A program made the position numbers and the translations under genes. From assembly GCA_965228045.1 (NCBI GenBank), contig OZ245789.1:2542001-2606000 (forward strand): a DNA stretch of 64,000 nucleotides, read 5' to 3'. The notes beneath the pieces were generated by a model. It saw only the letters and a program-made list of their open reading frames with translations, was not told the origin of the DNA and made no database searches. Below, one piece after another: positions 19,502-26,680 of this stretch (position 1 is the first letter of the stretch; every line of letters begins with the position of its first letter). Source of the DNA: JANQEU01 sp965228045 (GTDB taxonomy: Bacteria; Bacteroidota; Bacteroidia; Cytophagales; Cyclobacteriaceae).

Positions 19502-20257
19502 TTATCTCTCGTTGATTTCTGATTTTAGCTTCTTCTCTAAAGAGTCAAGAACCAAATTGAGTAGAATTATATCTCGCTGTTTTTCACGTACATAAATACT
19601 ATACATAAGAAGAGATCTCCTAAATTCTTCATTTTTTGTCAGTTCAAAATATTTTCCGCCAAGTTGGAAGTCTCCCATTACTAAATTGCCATATGAGTCT
19701 CCGGTTTCTTTAAACCTTTTATTGTCATTTTTCCAACTGTTATTCAAGTCGGTTAAAATCTCATTGTTTAAAATGTCTATGAATTTTGCCTGATTTGGAG
19801 GCTCATAATCGTACTGAGAGGCTGAAATAACCAAATATTGACTTATTGAGAAAAGAAGAGACTTATCCTTAATTAGCGTTCTAATCTTAGTCATTTCTGG
19901 TTCGTTGCTAGCTGTAAGAACTTGCCAATCTGACAAATGTATCAGTTCTAAGTTCTGGTCAACGAGGCGTACACTTGATTTTAATAAATTGGCAATTGAG
20001 GATTCTTGAACCAAATTCCCATTTAGGATGGAGTCCATTGTTTGTAACCGTATATTAAAGACTGAATCCGTATATGCCCAACTTTTTCTCTCCCATTCAA
20101 TATCATCTAAAATTGATTTCAGAATTTCTGTTTTCTTTTCTTCTCGTCCGCGATTTTCTTTCCAGTCGTCAATTGCAAAAGTTACAGTTAGACCTAGAAT
20201 GATAACAATGAGTTCAAGAATAAAAAATTGAATGTTTTTCTTTATTGAATTTTTCAT
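19502..20257 (-). CDS. Membrane-anchored protein, DUF6090-like
   Basis: Protein of 251 residues with a short basic N-terminus, one membrane helix (about 11-29; FFILELIVIILGLTVTFAI) and the stretch DDWKENRGREEKKTEIL right after it. This resembles the DUF6090 pattern of helix, then NW/DW-x-E-x-R, then a long helical domain common in Bacteroidota. The rest is helical with a charged C-terminus. Its stop codon TAA is the core of the unit-end motif GTTATCTCTC at 19501, complementary to 20272-20281, so the gene is the whole content of one cassette unit. Low G+C compared with the left chromosomal genes suggests acquisition. The function is unknown. Confidence 0.7.
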   Translation of the reverse strand: MKNSIKKNIQFFILELIVIILGLTVTFAIDDWKENRGREEKKTEILKSILDDIEWERKSWAYTDSVFNIRLQTMDSILNGNLVQESSIANLLKSSVRLVDQNLELIHLSDWQVLTASNEPEMTKIRTLIKDKSLLFSISQYLVISASQYDYEPPNQAKFIDILNNEILTDLNNSWKNDNKRFKETGDSYGNLVMGDFQLGGKYFELTKNEEFRRSLLMYSIYVREKQRDIILLNLVLDSLEKKLKSEINER

Positions 20258-20271
20258 CAGGTTGCAATTAT

Positions 20272-20406
20272 GAGAGATAATGCCCTGGGTAAGCTGGATT
20301 TTTCAAATATCTATAAAAGTATCGTATAGCAACAGGCTTTGCAAACCTGTCTGCCGACAGGCAGGTAGCTCAGTTAGCTTATGGATGATAGTGTTGATAG
20401 TTAGGG
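20272..20406. repeat. attC-like spacer between cassette units
   Basis: Runs from the unit end GAGAGATAAT to GTTAGGG at 20400. It holds a near-perfect self-complementary element, ACCTGTCTGCCGACAGGCAG plus two bases (about 20345-20366), and short outer arms (GTAAGCT near 20288 with AGCTTAT near 20377). The CTCAGTTAGCTTATGG stretch before the GTTA end is related to the corresponding ends of the spacers at 28130 and 28812. Confidence 0.5.
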
Positions 20407-20413
20407 GTCCATC

Positions 20414-20704
20414 CTAAATTAGGGATTTGGATCCGTGAATTATCCTCAAGACATAGATTTCCTGAACATTAAAAATCCTATAAACAATTCTGTAGCCACC
20501 GAGAATCAATTCTCTAAGATCCTCATTATTGTACTCTGGTACTTTTCGACCCGATTTTGGAAAGGTCTTCAATTGTTCCAATTGCTCAAAAACTCGCTTG
20601 GAGAATTCAATGGCAAATCTTAAAGAATCCTTTGCTATGAAATCGGTATCGGTAATTGAATCAAGATCGTCCCAGGCAGATTCAGCGAGAATTATTTCGA
20701 CCAT
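20414..20704 (-). CDS. Type II toxin, RelE/ParE family
   Basis: Small toxin of 96 residues with the RelE/ParE fold: AESAWDDLDSITDTDFIAKDS at the start, RVFEQLEQLKTFPKSGRKVPEY (the P-x-x-GR turn near residue 52), LRELILGGYRIVYRIF, then VYVLRIIHGSKSL at the end (strand with the family's R-x-x-HG-x-R/K motif). The family either cuts ribosome-bound mRNA (RelE) or inhibits gyrase (ParE). Its start overlaps the antitoxin stop by 13 bases. It forms one unit of the cassette array, where such modules are common stabilisers. Confidence 0.88.
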   Translation of the reverse strand: MVEIILAESAWDDLDSITDTDFIAKDSLRFAIEFSKRVFEQLEQLKTFPKSGRKVPEYNNEDLRELILGGYRIVYRIFNVQEIYVLRIIHGSKSLI

Positions 20705-20874
20705 TTTTTGGACATTCTCTCTTTTGCTTCTTCCATAGATACGACTCTTCCTTCCTCTACATCTTTCAAGCCTTTTTCAACTTTCTCAATGAAGAGTAAT
20801 TTATCGATGAGTTCATCAGTGGAAAACTCCTCAGGAAGCTTGTCCAGCGCTTCAATGACCTTAGCTCTGTTCAT
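20692..20874 (-). CDS. Antitoxin partner of the RelE/ParE toxin
   Basis: Sixty-residue protein encoded just upstream of the toxin and overlapping it by 13 bases, the usual antitoxin-first order. It is strongly acidic and helical (EALDKLPEEFSTDELIDKLL, then KVEKGLKDVEEGRVVSMEEA), a pattern widespread in Bacteroidota antitoxins paired with RelE/ParE toxins. The C-terminal RVVSMEEAKERMSKK segment is the part that normally wraps the toxin. No separate DNA-binding fold is obvious. Confidence 0.82.
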   Translation of the reverse strand: MNRAKVIEALDKLPEEFSTDELIDKLLFIEKVEKGLKDVEEGRVVSMEEAKERMSKKWSK

Positions 20875-20906
20875 GATGTAAAGATAATAATACTCGAGTT
20901 CAGAAG

Positions 20907-20982
20907 TAACGTTAAGTTATCCGCTACGGTTTAGGCTTGCGCCTGTGTCTTGAGCCGCCGTTGCGGATAGCAGATGTTAGTG
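20907..20982. repeat. Short attC-like site (76 bp)
   Basis: TAAC at 20907-20910 and GTTAGTG at 20976-20982 bound a foldable palindrome: TATCCGCTACGG (20918-20929) pairs with CCGTTGCGGATA (20958-20969) with one mismatch. The size and the layout (outer TAAC/GTTA, paired arms, short loop) match classical attC sites best of all spacers here. Confidence 0.6.
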
Positions 20983-20986
20983 GTAT

Positions 20987-21499
20987 TTAGTTCTTGTCAA
21001 ATGTTTTAGGAATGATATTATTATCACTCTCTCCACAAAATATCCATGATATTATATACCATCGATTATTTTCATAAACTAACTGCACGCTATTTATGCC
21101 TCTTCTTTCGACTTCTCCATTTTTTTCTAGTCGGGTTTCATAGGTACTCCAAACTTGAGCAATGTTTCCAAAAACTCTAACTTCTCTATTTATTTCACTT
21201 TCATAAAAGTCAGTATGAAAAACCATGTTTTCAGTTTCTTCATGAAATTCTTGTAAGGTATAATATGCTTGCTTTTTCTGTTCTTTGCTATAGTACGAAT
21301 AAACAGCTTTGGGATGATGTAAATAGTTGTCTCGCTCCCATTGCCTCTGTGCACCTTTTTCTCCTGATACAACTTCATATGATGCTTTCATTATAGCATC
21401 AATCGTTTTGACATCATCTTTGTAGCTGTTGTTTTGAGCACATAGATTACTTGAGACAAGCATTGAAATCATTGTTAAGTAAAATAAATAGTTTTTCAT
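20987..21499 (-). CDS. Exported NTF2/SnoaL-like protein
   Basis: Protein of 170 residues with a signal peptide (about 1-21; YLTMISMLVSSNLCAQ). The mature part has the NTF2-like cone fold pattern: an opening helix (DDVKTIDAIMKASYEVVSGE), then strands ending in GNIAQVWSTYETRLEKNGE and the closing SVQLVYENNRWYIISWIF, which is characteristic of DUF4440/SnoaL-type proteins. It may be a small-molecule binder or isomerase-like enzyme. No catalytic residue can be assigned. It is the first gene after the unit end GTTAGTG at 20976 and has low G+C like its neighbours. Confidence 0.72.
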   Translation of the reverse strand: MKNYLFYLTMISMLVSSNLCAQNNSYKDDVKTIDAIMKASYEVVSGEKGAQRQWERDNYLHHPKAVYSYYSKEQKKQAYYTLQEFHEETENMVFHTDFYESEINREVRVFGNIAQVWSTYETRLEKNGEVERRGINSVQLVYENNRWYIISWIFCGESDNNIIPKTFDKN

Positions 21500-21612
21500 G
21501 GTAATAGAATTAGTGTTAAGATTTCCTACTCAAAAAAACCTAGTACAACTTTCTTCATGAAACATTTTATTTCACCTGCTCAATATTTTATGCCTACGAT
21601 ATCAATTTTTAT

Positions 21613-21939
21613 TTAGAGCAACATGGCGTTTATCCTTTTTGACAAACATTCTTTGTAAGTCTTTGCTATCGTGATTTTATGTTTTCCTATGACGAAGTGA
21701 TTATCCTCTACAAAATCTACATTTTTTAAATTTACTATATAGGAATTATGTACTCGCATAAAATCATCAGGAAGCTTATTAATAAGTTCCTTTAATGATT
21801 TATAGTAAATATATTTTGTCTCGTCTTTGATAACTATTTCCACATAATTACCTAAACCTTTGATGAACAACATATCATCAAATCTCAGTTTTATCAGCTT
21901 CTTCCCTGATTTAATTAATGTATAACTAATATCTGACAT
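21613..21939 (-). CDS. LytTR-type DNA-binding protein
   Basis: Stand-alone LytTR domain of 108 residues without a receiver domain. Visible family motifs are LIKLRFDDMLFIKGLGNYVEIV at the start, a central YKSLKELINKLPDDFMRVHNSYIVN (the F-x-R-x-H-R/N-S-x-x-VN signature near residues 60-73) and a C-terminal ITIAKTYKECL. These proteins bind direct repeats upstream of target promoters. Orphan LytTR genes in accessory DNA usually act on nearby genes. There is no adjacent membrane partner of the LytTR-regulatory type. Confidence 0.88.
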   Translation of the reverse strand: MSDISYTLIKSGKKLIKLRFDDMLFIKGLGNYVEIVIKDETKYIYYKSLKELINKLPDDFMRVHNSYIVNLKNVDFVEDNHFVIGKHKITIAKTYKECLSKRINAMLL

Positions 21940-22054
21940 TTAAACGAGGAAGTTAAGTTTTATGAAAATCACCACTACGCTCAGCTAAAATGAGAATGCG
22001 TTCCGGTAGCTAGAAGTACCAAAATTTCTGTTACCCATTGTCATTTCAGATGGC

Positions 22055-22243
22055 TCAGTTCGCATATTCATTAGCGCTTGTTGTAGGGAGTATTTCATCA
22101 GGTGGAATCGCTACCACTTTTCCATCGCGTGACACGATCAAAGGGCTATTATTCTTCTTTTTGAATTCCACCATTTTTCGGTATGCCTCCTTGAGCCCCC
22201 GATTAACCTTTTCTTCAAGTTCACGTAGTTCTTTATTATCCAT
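22055..22243 (-). CDS. Small antitoxin-like protein downstream of zeta-toxin remnant
   Basis: Sixty-two residues, charged and helical at the start (NKELRELEEKVNRGLKEAYR), then KNNSPLIVSRDGKVVAIPPDE, where a short beta segment carries the sequence 'IVSRDGKVVAI' typical of small partners encoded with zeta-like kinases in Bacteroidota. Its ATG overlaps the stop of the zeta remnant (CAATGGATAA). This coupling suggests it was the antitoxin of that module. Since the toxin has lost its N-terminus, its present role is doubtful. Confidence 0.6.
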   Translation of the reverse strand: MDNKELRELEEKVNRGLKEAYRKMVEFKKKNNSPLIVSRDGKVVAIPPDEILPTTSANEYAN

Positions 22244-22643
22244 TGTAATTTTCGTTCAAATAAGACCACTTGCCTTCACTTCTAATTATCACTTCATGAC
22301 CAGTGCCTTCAGCAATAAATTCGAAGTTTTCAGTTGAATTGTCAACTAAAATCCATCTACTGACAATTGACCGGTAAATTTTGAAGAAGTTCATCAGACC
22401 ATTGGAGTATCTCCTTTTAATTGTTTCAATAGGAATATTGTGTCCTCCTTCTTTAACCCTGGTTTGTACTCTTTGGATTGCCAGTTCAACGGAATCAAGT
22501 GAAAGAAAAAGTAAAGTTGTATCATAACCTTGTTTTTTGGCATTTTTTATTAACCCTTGATATGATTTTGTTGATAGTGTTGTCTCAAAAGCAAATGATT
22601 CTTCTTGATTTAGCAGTTCCTTAATTCGCTGTAGAGGTATGTG
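22236..22643 (-). pseudogene. Zeta-toxin-like kinase, 5'-truncated remnant
   Basis: The frame directly following the HigA stop (TAG at 22644-22646) encodes the C-terminal two thirds of a zeta-type P-loop kinase: RIKELLNQEESFAFETTLST (the substrate-binding F-x-x-ETT motif), GYDTTLLFLSLDSVELAIQR, and the basic RVKEGGHNIPIETIKRRYS lid typical of zeta toxins. The Walker A region and the start codon are absent. The break falls exactly at the end of higA, in the same reading frame, so a deletion or recombination joined the two. Intact relatives phosphorylate UDP-N-acetylglucosamine; this remnant lacks the ATP-binding loop. Confidence 0.8.
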
Positions 22644-22958
22644 CTATATCGTCTGTTGGGTTGTCGTCACTTTTTCTATTGATTCTAGTTCGTCAGTCTT
22701 GGTTCCAAGTTCCTCTTCTATATCAAAGTCATCTTGGAGCCCTAGCCAGAATTTCGGAGTTGTTCCGAAGTATTTACTTAATCTCAAAGCTGTATCTGCA
22801 GTTATCCGTCGATTCTTTTTTAGAATTTCGCTTATTCGTGTTTGGGGAATATGTAAATCCTTGGATAAGCGATAAGCAGAAATTCCCATTGGTTTCAAAA
22901 ATTCTTCTGATAGTACTTCGCCTGGATGTATGTTCGGTAGCTTTTCCATATTCTTCAT
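22644..22958 (-). CDS. higA: HigA-type antitoxin (XRE helix-turn-helix)
   Basis: Antitoxin of 104 residues with the HigA signature HPGEVLSEEFLKPMGISAYRLS (about 10-31), a helix-turn-helix (ISAYRLSKDLHIPQTRISEIL) and TALRLSKYFGTTPKFWLGLQ (about 60-80). It represses its own operon and neutralises HigB. The gene follows higB after three bases, the toxin-first order typical of higBA. Its last residues (EKVTTTQQTI) differ from usual HigA tails and the stop adjoins the truncated zeta gene, so the C-terminus may have been altered by the rearrangement. Confidence 0.9.
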   Translation of the reverse strand: MKNMEKLPNIHPGEVLSEEFLKPMGISAYRLSKDLHIPQTRISEILKKNRRITADTALRLSKYFGTTPKFWLGLQDDFDIEEELGTKTDELESIEKVTTTQQTI

Positions 22959-22961
22959 TTT

Positions 22962-23243
22962 TTATTGATAATCAATAATTTCAACTTTACTAGCATTTCC
23001 ATCTTCCCATAGGAAAATAATTCTCCATTGGTCGTTAATTCGTATGCTGTAAAAGTCTTTTAGGTTTCCACTTAGTTTTTCAAGTCGGTTGGAAGGAGGG
23101 ATTCTTAGATCTGAAATATTTTGAGAGTTATTTAACATTCTCAACTTTCTTCGTCCGGCAGTTTGTATTTCAATCGGCCACTTTCGCACTCGTTCCCCGT
23201 TCCATACTTTTTCAGTTTCCTTAGACCCAAAAGACAAAATCAT
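22962..23243 (-). CDS. higB: HigB-type toxin (RelE superfamily)
   Basis: Toxin of 93 residues beginning MILSFGSKETEKVWNGERV, the usual start of RelE/HigB plasmid-maintenance killers, followed by RRKLRMLNNSQNISDLRIPP, NRLEKLSGNLKDFYSIRIND and QWRIIFLWEDGNASKVEIID. These cover the conserved R/K-rich helix and the QWRI-x-F strand with its catalytic arginine. It cuts mRNA on the ribosome. It is encoded directly before higA. About 18 bases upstream of the start codon lies ACTAAC (23260-23265), the likely end of this cassette unit. Confidence 0.92.
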   Translation of the reverse strand: MILSFGSKETEKVWNGERVRKWPIEIQTAGRRKLRMLNNSQNISDLRIPPSNRLEKLSGNLKDFYSIRINDQWRIIFLWEDGNASKVEIIDYQ

Positions 23244-23261
23244 ATTAATGCTCCACGTTAC

Positions 23262-23556
23262 TAACGTTAAAGGTAGGTAAAAAGTTAATATTCGGGAAAA
23301 CTATTTTCCGGGGGAGAAGATGCAGCCCAACCCAGATATGGAGAGTGGCCTCCGAGCTTAATTAATTGTGATAAAAGTAGCTTATCTGCCGGTGCATTCA
23401 AAGTATCAAATTCGCACTGCGCCATTACAGATAAAAATCTCCCACGAGCAGATGGAAGTAGAAAGCACATCAGTTACTTGGCGGCAGATAAGCGGGATGT
23501 TTAGCAAGCACTTGGTAGAACGCTAAGTAAGGCCATGCGCCATCATCGTATGTTAG
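23262..23556. repeat. Long attC-like spacer with shared loop sequence
   Basis: From TAACGTTAAAG at 23262 to GTTAGCC at 23552. The middle (about 23378-23485) aligns with 24496-24600 of the next spacer, starting ATCTGCCGGTGC and keeping CAAAGTATCA, GCACTGCG and AGTAGAAAGCAC-like blocks in the same order. The outer arms are poorly complementary here. A short leftward ORF in it (23285-23470) is not credible. No gene is seen. Confidence 0.5.
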
Positions 23557-23657
23557 CCACCTTTTTTTGTTTTCGGAGTTTTTGGAGTGTTGCTGTACTG
23601 CCTCGGTTTTGGTGGGGGTGGTGGTGGTGGTTTTTGAGTATTCTTGTTTTCTGACAT
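23553..23657 (-). CDS. Proline-rich small protein, 34 residues
   Basis: Tiny open frame: MSENKNTQK, then seven prolines, then a basic tail KPRQYSNTPKTPKTKKGG. Its stop codon TAA lies inside the unit-end motif GTTAGCCACC (23552-23561), as for other genes in the array, which supports it being a real last gene of the unit. It begins 20 bases after the membrane protein gene. A polyproline stretch with a lysine-rich tail suggests a binding peptide rather than an enzyme. No family was recognised. Confidence 0.5.
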   Translation of the reverse strand: MSENKNTQKPPPPPPPKPRQYSNTPKTPKTKKGG

Positions 23658-23677
23658 TATAGTATTATTTAGATGGT

Positions 23678-24427
23678 TTAGTTGGAGGTTTCGGTGGTTC
23701 CTGACCCTCCTTTATCACTCTCGGCCTTGGGGGTGGCGGAGGTGGTGGAGTCTTTTTGTTGCTCATACTGTAATTTAAGTTTATTTATTAAGTTAATCAA
23801 TGAGTCAACCTTGTTAACTCCTGCTTCTTCAGTCTTCAAGGTATCATCACTCAAGACTACAATTTTTTGAATCTTGTCTGCTTTATTAAAGAAGTTATAT
23901 CCGAATGGAATTGCTGTTATAAGAATACTTACGAGCGAGATCACTAACCAACGTTTGGACTGAAAAACAAACTTAGTTTTACGGTCATTCACATACATGT
24001 TGTGGTCAATGTGTTCGACAAATCCGTCAACTAAATGCTGTTGAAGATGTTCATCGGCTTCATCAGTCTTCTTTTTGTCTCCATGTTCTTTGTAGTACTC
24101 TTTCAATTCTTGATACCAATTGTGCAGTTGTTGTACATAAGGTATTCCCGTGTATTCATATCCTTTGGTAAAATCGCTAAATGCTCTAATTAGATTATAA
24201 ATTGATAACAAAACGCAAATCGTTGTTATCGACGATAGTCCGACGAAAATGAAGTTTAAAAATCCTTCAACTTGATAGTCGAAATTTGTGATGAAATAAA
24301 AAATTCCTGTTGATATGGCTGTTGTAACTGCAATAGGAATATTCAAAGAGTTGACAATTTCAGCCTTTCGTTCATTCTCTTTGTGATAGAGTTCCTTGTA
24401 GAGTTCGTATAAGTTCAATTTTGCCAT
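23678..24427 (-). CDS. Membrane protein with cytosolic coil domain, unknown
   Basis: Protein of 249 residues with two paired N-terminal helices (about 28-48 and 56-78; IAVTTAISTGIFYFITNF and FIFVGLSSITTICVLLSIYNL), a charged soluble segment (about 85-150; YQELKEYYKEHGDKKK), a third helix near 160-178 (WLVISLVSILITAIPFGY) and a flexible S/T/G-rich tail after a short coiled coil (NKVDSLINLINKLKLQYEQQ). Not recognised. It is the main gene of the unit bounded by 23552-23561 and 24435-24444. The layout is reminiscent of small membrane-effector proteins of defence or TA-like modules, but that is only a resemblance. Confidence 0.65.
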   Translation of the reverse strand: MAKLNLYELYKELYHKENERKAEIVNSLNIPIAVTTAISTGIFYFITNFDYQVEGFLNFIFVGLSSITTICVLLSIYNLIRAFSDFTKGYEYTGIPYVQQLHNWYQELKEYYKEHGDKKKTDEADEHLQQHLVDGFVEHIDHNMYVNDRKTKFVFQSKRWLVISLVSILITAIPFGYNFFNKADKIQKIVVLSDDTLKTEEAGVNKVDSLINLINKLKLQYEQQKDSTTSATPKAESDKGGSGTTETSN

Positions 24428-24434
24428 GGTGTGT

Positions 24435-24670
24435 GGTGGCTAACCAGCTAGCAGGAGTGCGCCCTGAGCTTGGCAGAAAGCACTAATCTAGTGAATCTGC
24501 CGGTGCTTCCAAAGTATCAGAATGGCACTGCGTTCAGAAAGATGACAAATCCTGCGAACTGAAGTAATTAGAAAGCACCGACCTTTCTCAGCGGCTGATT
24601 CATGGTAATGTTCGCACTGCAGTATGTAAATTGGCAGTTGGCGCATTCGTGCTAGCGACTGTTATCTGTC
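24435..24670. repeat. attC-like spacer with strong complementary arms
   Basis: Between unit ends GGTGGCTAAC (24435-24444) and GTTATCTGTC (24661-24670). Arms GCTAGCAGGAGTGCGCC (24447-24463) and GGCGCATTCGTGCTAGC (24640-24656) pair over 17 bp with two mismatches. The loop carries the ATCTGCCGGTGC block shared with the spacer at 23262 and the GTTCGCACTG block shared with the left edge. No gene is seen. Confidence 0.65.
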
Positions 24671-24708
24671 GGTTAGAAGTTATCTAGTGAAAAAATTAGA
24701 TTTGTTGT

Positions 24709-25320
24709 ATGGAGATTCTTTTAATTGTTGCAACGCTAATAGGAGGCGCAGTTGCAGTGGTTCAGCTTATTAAATGGCTTAAAAAGCCTAAAGAACCTGT
24801 TGAGGTCAAGGGTTCAAGTGAAGTTAGACCGTTCGTTGATGTTGAGGTAAGCTACCAAGGTGGTTCAAGTGGTTCGAGAGGAAGAAGTCCGAATGCCAAG
24901 CCCAATCCAGGACAAAACTATTTTATCGCGGATGAGACTCTGAATATTTGGGAGTTGAAAAGGAAAATCGTGATATCGTTGGTAAATAATTCTGATGTTG
25001 CCGCACTCTATCCCAAAGTCAGAGTTCACCCTGAGTCTTTCCAGCCTAAACTAGGAAGGTTAAACGAAGTTCAGCCAATAAAAGCCCACGAAAGTGTCCA
25101 AATAGAATGTTCGTATACAGAGACGGAAGAAAAAATTCCACGTGAACGCACAAAGCTGGATCACTTTCCAAGTGCCGAACAAAAAAATGATTTGAGAATT
25201 CTTGTTGAGTATCAGAGTTCGAATAGAATCACGTATTACACTTTGTTCTCTGGTCAGGGTAAGAAAAATGAGTACTTCGAAGTTCGACCTGATGGTTTCG
25301 ATGATGCCACTGACAGATAA
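24709..25320 (+). CDS. Single-span membrane protein, rightward cassette gene
   Basis: Protein of 203 residues with an N-terminal membrane helix (MEILLIVATLIGGAVAVVQL), a K-rich stop-transfer (KWLKKPKEP), a Gly/Ser-rich linker (about 50-62) and a beta-rich domain (about 80-195; LKRKIVISLVNNSDVAALYP, then LRILVEYQSSNRITYYTLF) that looks like an immunoglobulin-like sandwich. Not recognised. It is the only array gene besides the first IS110 that reads rightward. Its stop codon lies in AGATAAC at 25315-25321, complementary to GTTATCT at 24661, so the gene fills one unit in reversed orientation. Confidence 0.68.
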   Translation: MEILLIVATLIGGAVAVVQLIKWLKKPKEPVEVKGSSEVRPFVDVEVSYQGGSSGSRGRSPNAKPNPGQNYFIADETLNIWELKRKIVISLVNNSDVAALYPKVRVHPESFQPKLGRLNEVQPIKAHESVQIECSYTETEEKIPRERTKLDHFPSAEQKNDLRILVEYQSSNRITYYTLFSGQGKKNEYFEVRPDGFDDATDR

Positions 25321-25409
25321 CCTTTAGCTTCCCATCCTATAAATATTCCAAGAAGCGGATTAAGTAACTTAAAGATAGGAAAGTCAGGTAAAGAACCATG
25401 TGCTAACCA

Positions 25410-25446
25410 GGTATTGAGACCTACTGGTCGATTTGGTACCTGCTTT
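25410..25446. repeat. Copy of the 37-bp spacer repeat
   Basis: GGTATTGAGACCTACTGG onward matches 19390-19427 with two substitutions. It lies in the 206-bp gap between the 24709 gene and the first IS110 transposase. The rest of that gap shows only spacer-like sequence and possibly the left end of the insertion sequence. Confidence 0.65.
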
Positions 25447-25526
25447 CCCATCTTAAGTTTCAGATAGATATTCGGGAGTCAGCGAGTAGCTGAACGTCCC
25501 ACTATCAAGGTTTAGAAGAATAAGTT

Positions 25527-26567
25527 ATGAAGAAAGAATCAACTCAGCAATTAGTTTATCCCTTTGTGGTAGGAATAGACGTCAGCAAAGAAAGTATGGA
25601 TGTATGTATGGTCGAGATGGTCACACAACATCAGTTCTCCGTTACATTGACTAACACTTCGGAAGGTTATACCAAACTAAAACGATGGATGAAACAGCAT
25701 GGCAACGATGCTCATGATCACACACTGTTTTGTATGGAACATATGGGTATCTATACTCAGAATCTGGTGAAGTATCTCATGAGTCGTGGTGGGAAGGTAT
25801 GGTTGGAGTCATCATTGCATATCAAGCGAAGCATAGGTCTGGTCCGAGGCAAGAGCGATAAGATCGATGCAGAACGGATCGCCAGGTTCGCTATGGTCCA
25901 TCAGCAGCAGGCCAAGCTGGTAAAGCTTACACATCCTACACTGGAGCGATTACAGTACCTGATGCGGCTCAGAGCGCGATTACTGAAGAGCAAGCAGAGT
26001 CAGGAGCTAGCCATCAGTGAGACAGAACATTTTGATAAGAAGGCAGCTGCCGAGATGAAGCGACTGAGCAAGACAGCATTGGAGGGATTAGCCAGTTCGC
26101 TGAAACGAGTTGAGGAAAAAATGCTGGAAGTGATTCAGATGGACCGAGAAGTTAGAGCTTTGTATGAGCTGATCACCTCGGTGAAGTGTGTGGGTAAAGT
26201 ATTGGCTACAGATCTGATCGTCTACACGCATGGGTTTACCCGGATGCTGGATGGGAAAAAGCTGGCTTGCTATTGTGGTGTAGCGCCGTTTGAGTACAGT
26301 AGTGGAACGAGTATCAAGGGATCACCCGGAATTTCAAGTTTTGCAAACAAAGTGTTGAAATATCATCTCCACATGGCAGCGATGAGTGCGATCAGACATT
26401 GTCCTGAATTAAAAGAGTATTACCAACGAAAACGGGAGGAAGGCAAGGGCAAGATGACGATTTTGAACGCGATCAGGAATAAGTTACTGCACCGGATCGT
26501 GGCAGTAGTAAAACGGGGGACACCTTATGAGGATAGAATTGTACTAAAAAAAGTTGAAATGGCTTGA
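25527..26567 (+). CDS. IS110-family transposase (first copy)
   Basis: DEDD transposase/recombinase of 346 residues. The N-terminal RuvC-like domain has GIDVSKESMDVCM (first Asp), FCMEHMGIYTQNL (Glu) and RGKSDKIDAERIARFA (paired Asp). The C-terminal Transposase_20 domain has TSVKCVGKVLATDLIVYTHGF, CYCGVAPFEYSSGTSIKGSP (with the serine region) and LHMAAMSAIRHCPE. Length and domains are intact. IS110 elements move as circles guided by a bridge RNA encoded in their flanks and make no terminal repeats, so ends cannot be drawn exactly. The flank at 26581 onward resembles the start of the spacer at 28619, so the element seems to sit at an attC-like site. Confidence 0.92.
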   Translation: MKKESTQQLVYPFVVGIDVSKESMDVCMVEMVTQHQFSVTLTNTSEGYTKLKRWMKQHGNDAHDHTLFCMEHMGIYTQNLVKYLMSRGGKVWLESSLHIKRSIGLVRGKSDKIDAERIARFAMVHQQQAKLVKLTHPTLERLQYLMRLRARLLKSKQSQELAISETEHFDKKAAAEMKRLSKTALEGLASSLKRVEEKMLEVIQMDREVRALYELITSVKCVGKVLATDLIVYTHGFTRMLDGKKLACYCGVAPFEYSSGTSIKGSPGISSFANKVLKYHLHMAAMSAIRHCPELKEYYQRKREEGKGKMTILNAIRNKLLHRIVAVVKRGTPYEDRIVLKKVEMA

Positions 26568-26580
26568 TTTTACCATAGAT

Positions 26581-26637
26581 ATCGATCAGATATAGCGAGT
26601 GGCCATACCCTTGTAAACAGCACTAAGATTCTGTGTT
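26581..26637. repeat. Spacer fragment next to the first IS110
   Basis: Starting CGATCAGATATAGCGAGTGG and containing TAAACAGCAC, this stretch aligns over about 45 bases with 28618-28665 (CGATCAGGTAAAATGC onward, also with TAAACAGCAC). It ends with GTTAAAAACC at 26634, a possible unit end. It marks the right boundary of the first IS110 element at or near a TAAC core. Confidence 0.5.
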
Positions 26638-26680
26638 AAAAACCAAAGATAGAAATGATATTTTCTAACTTTAAGTAAAA

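Noticed and set aside
23285..23470. Leftward 61-residue ORF
   Set aside because: It overlaps the spacer block shared with 24496-24600 and shows no conserved protein feature.
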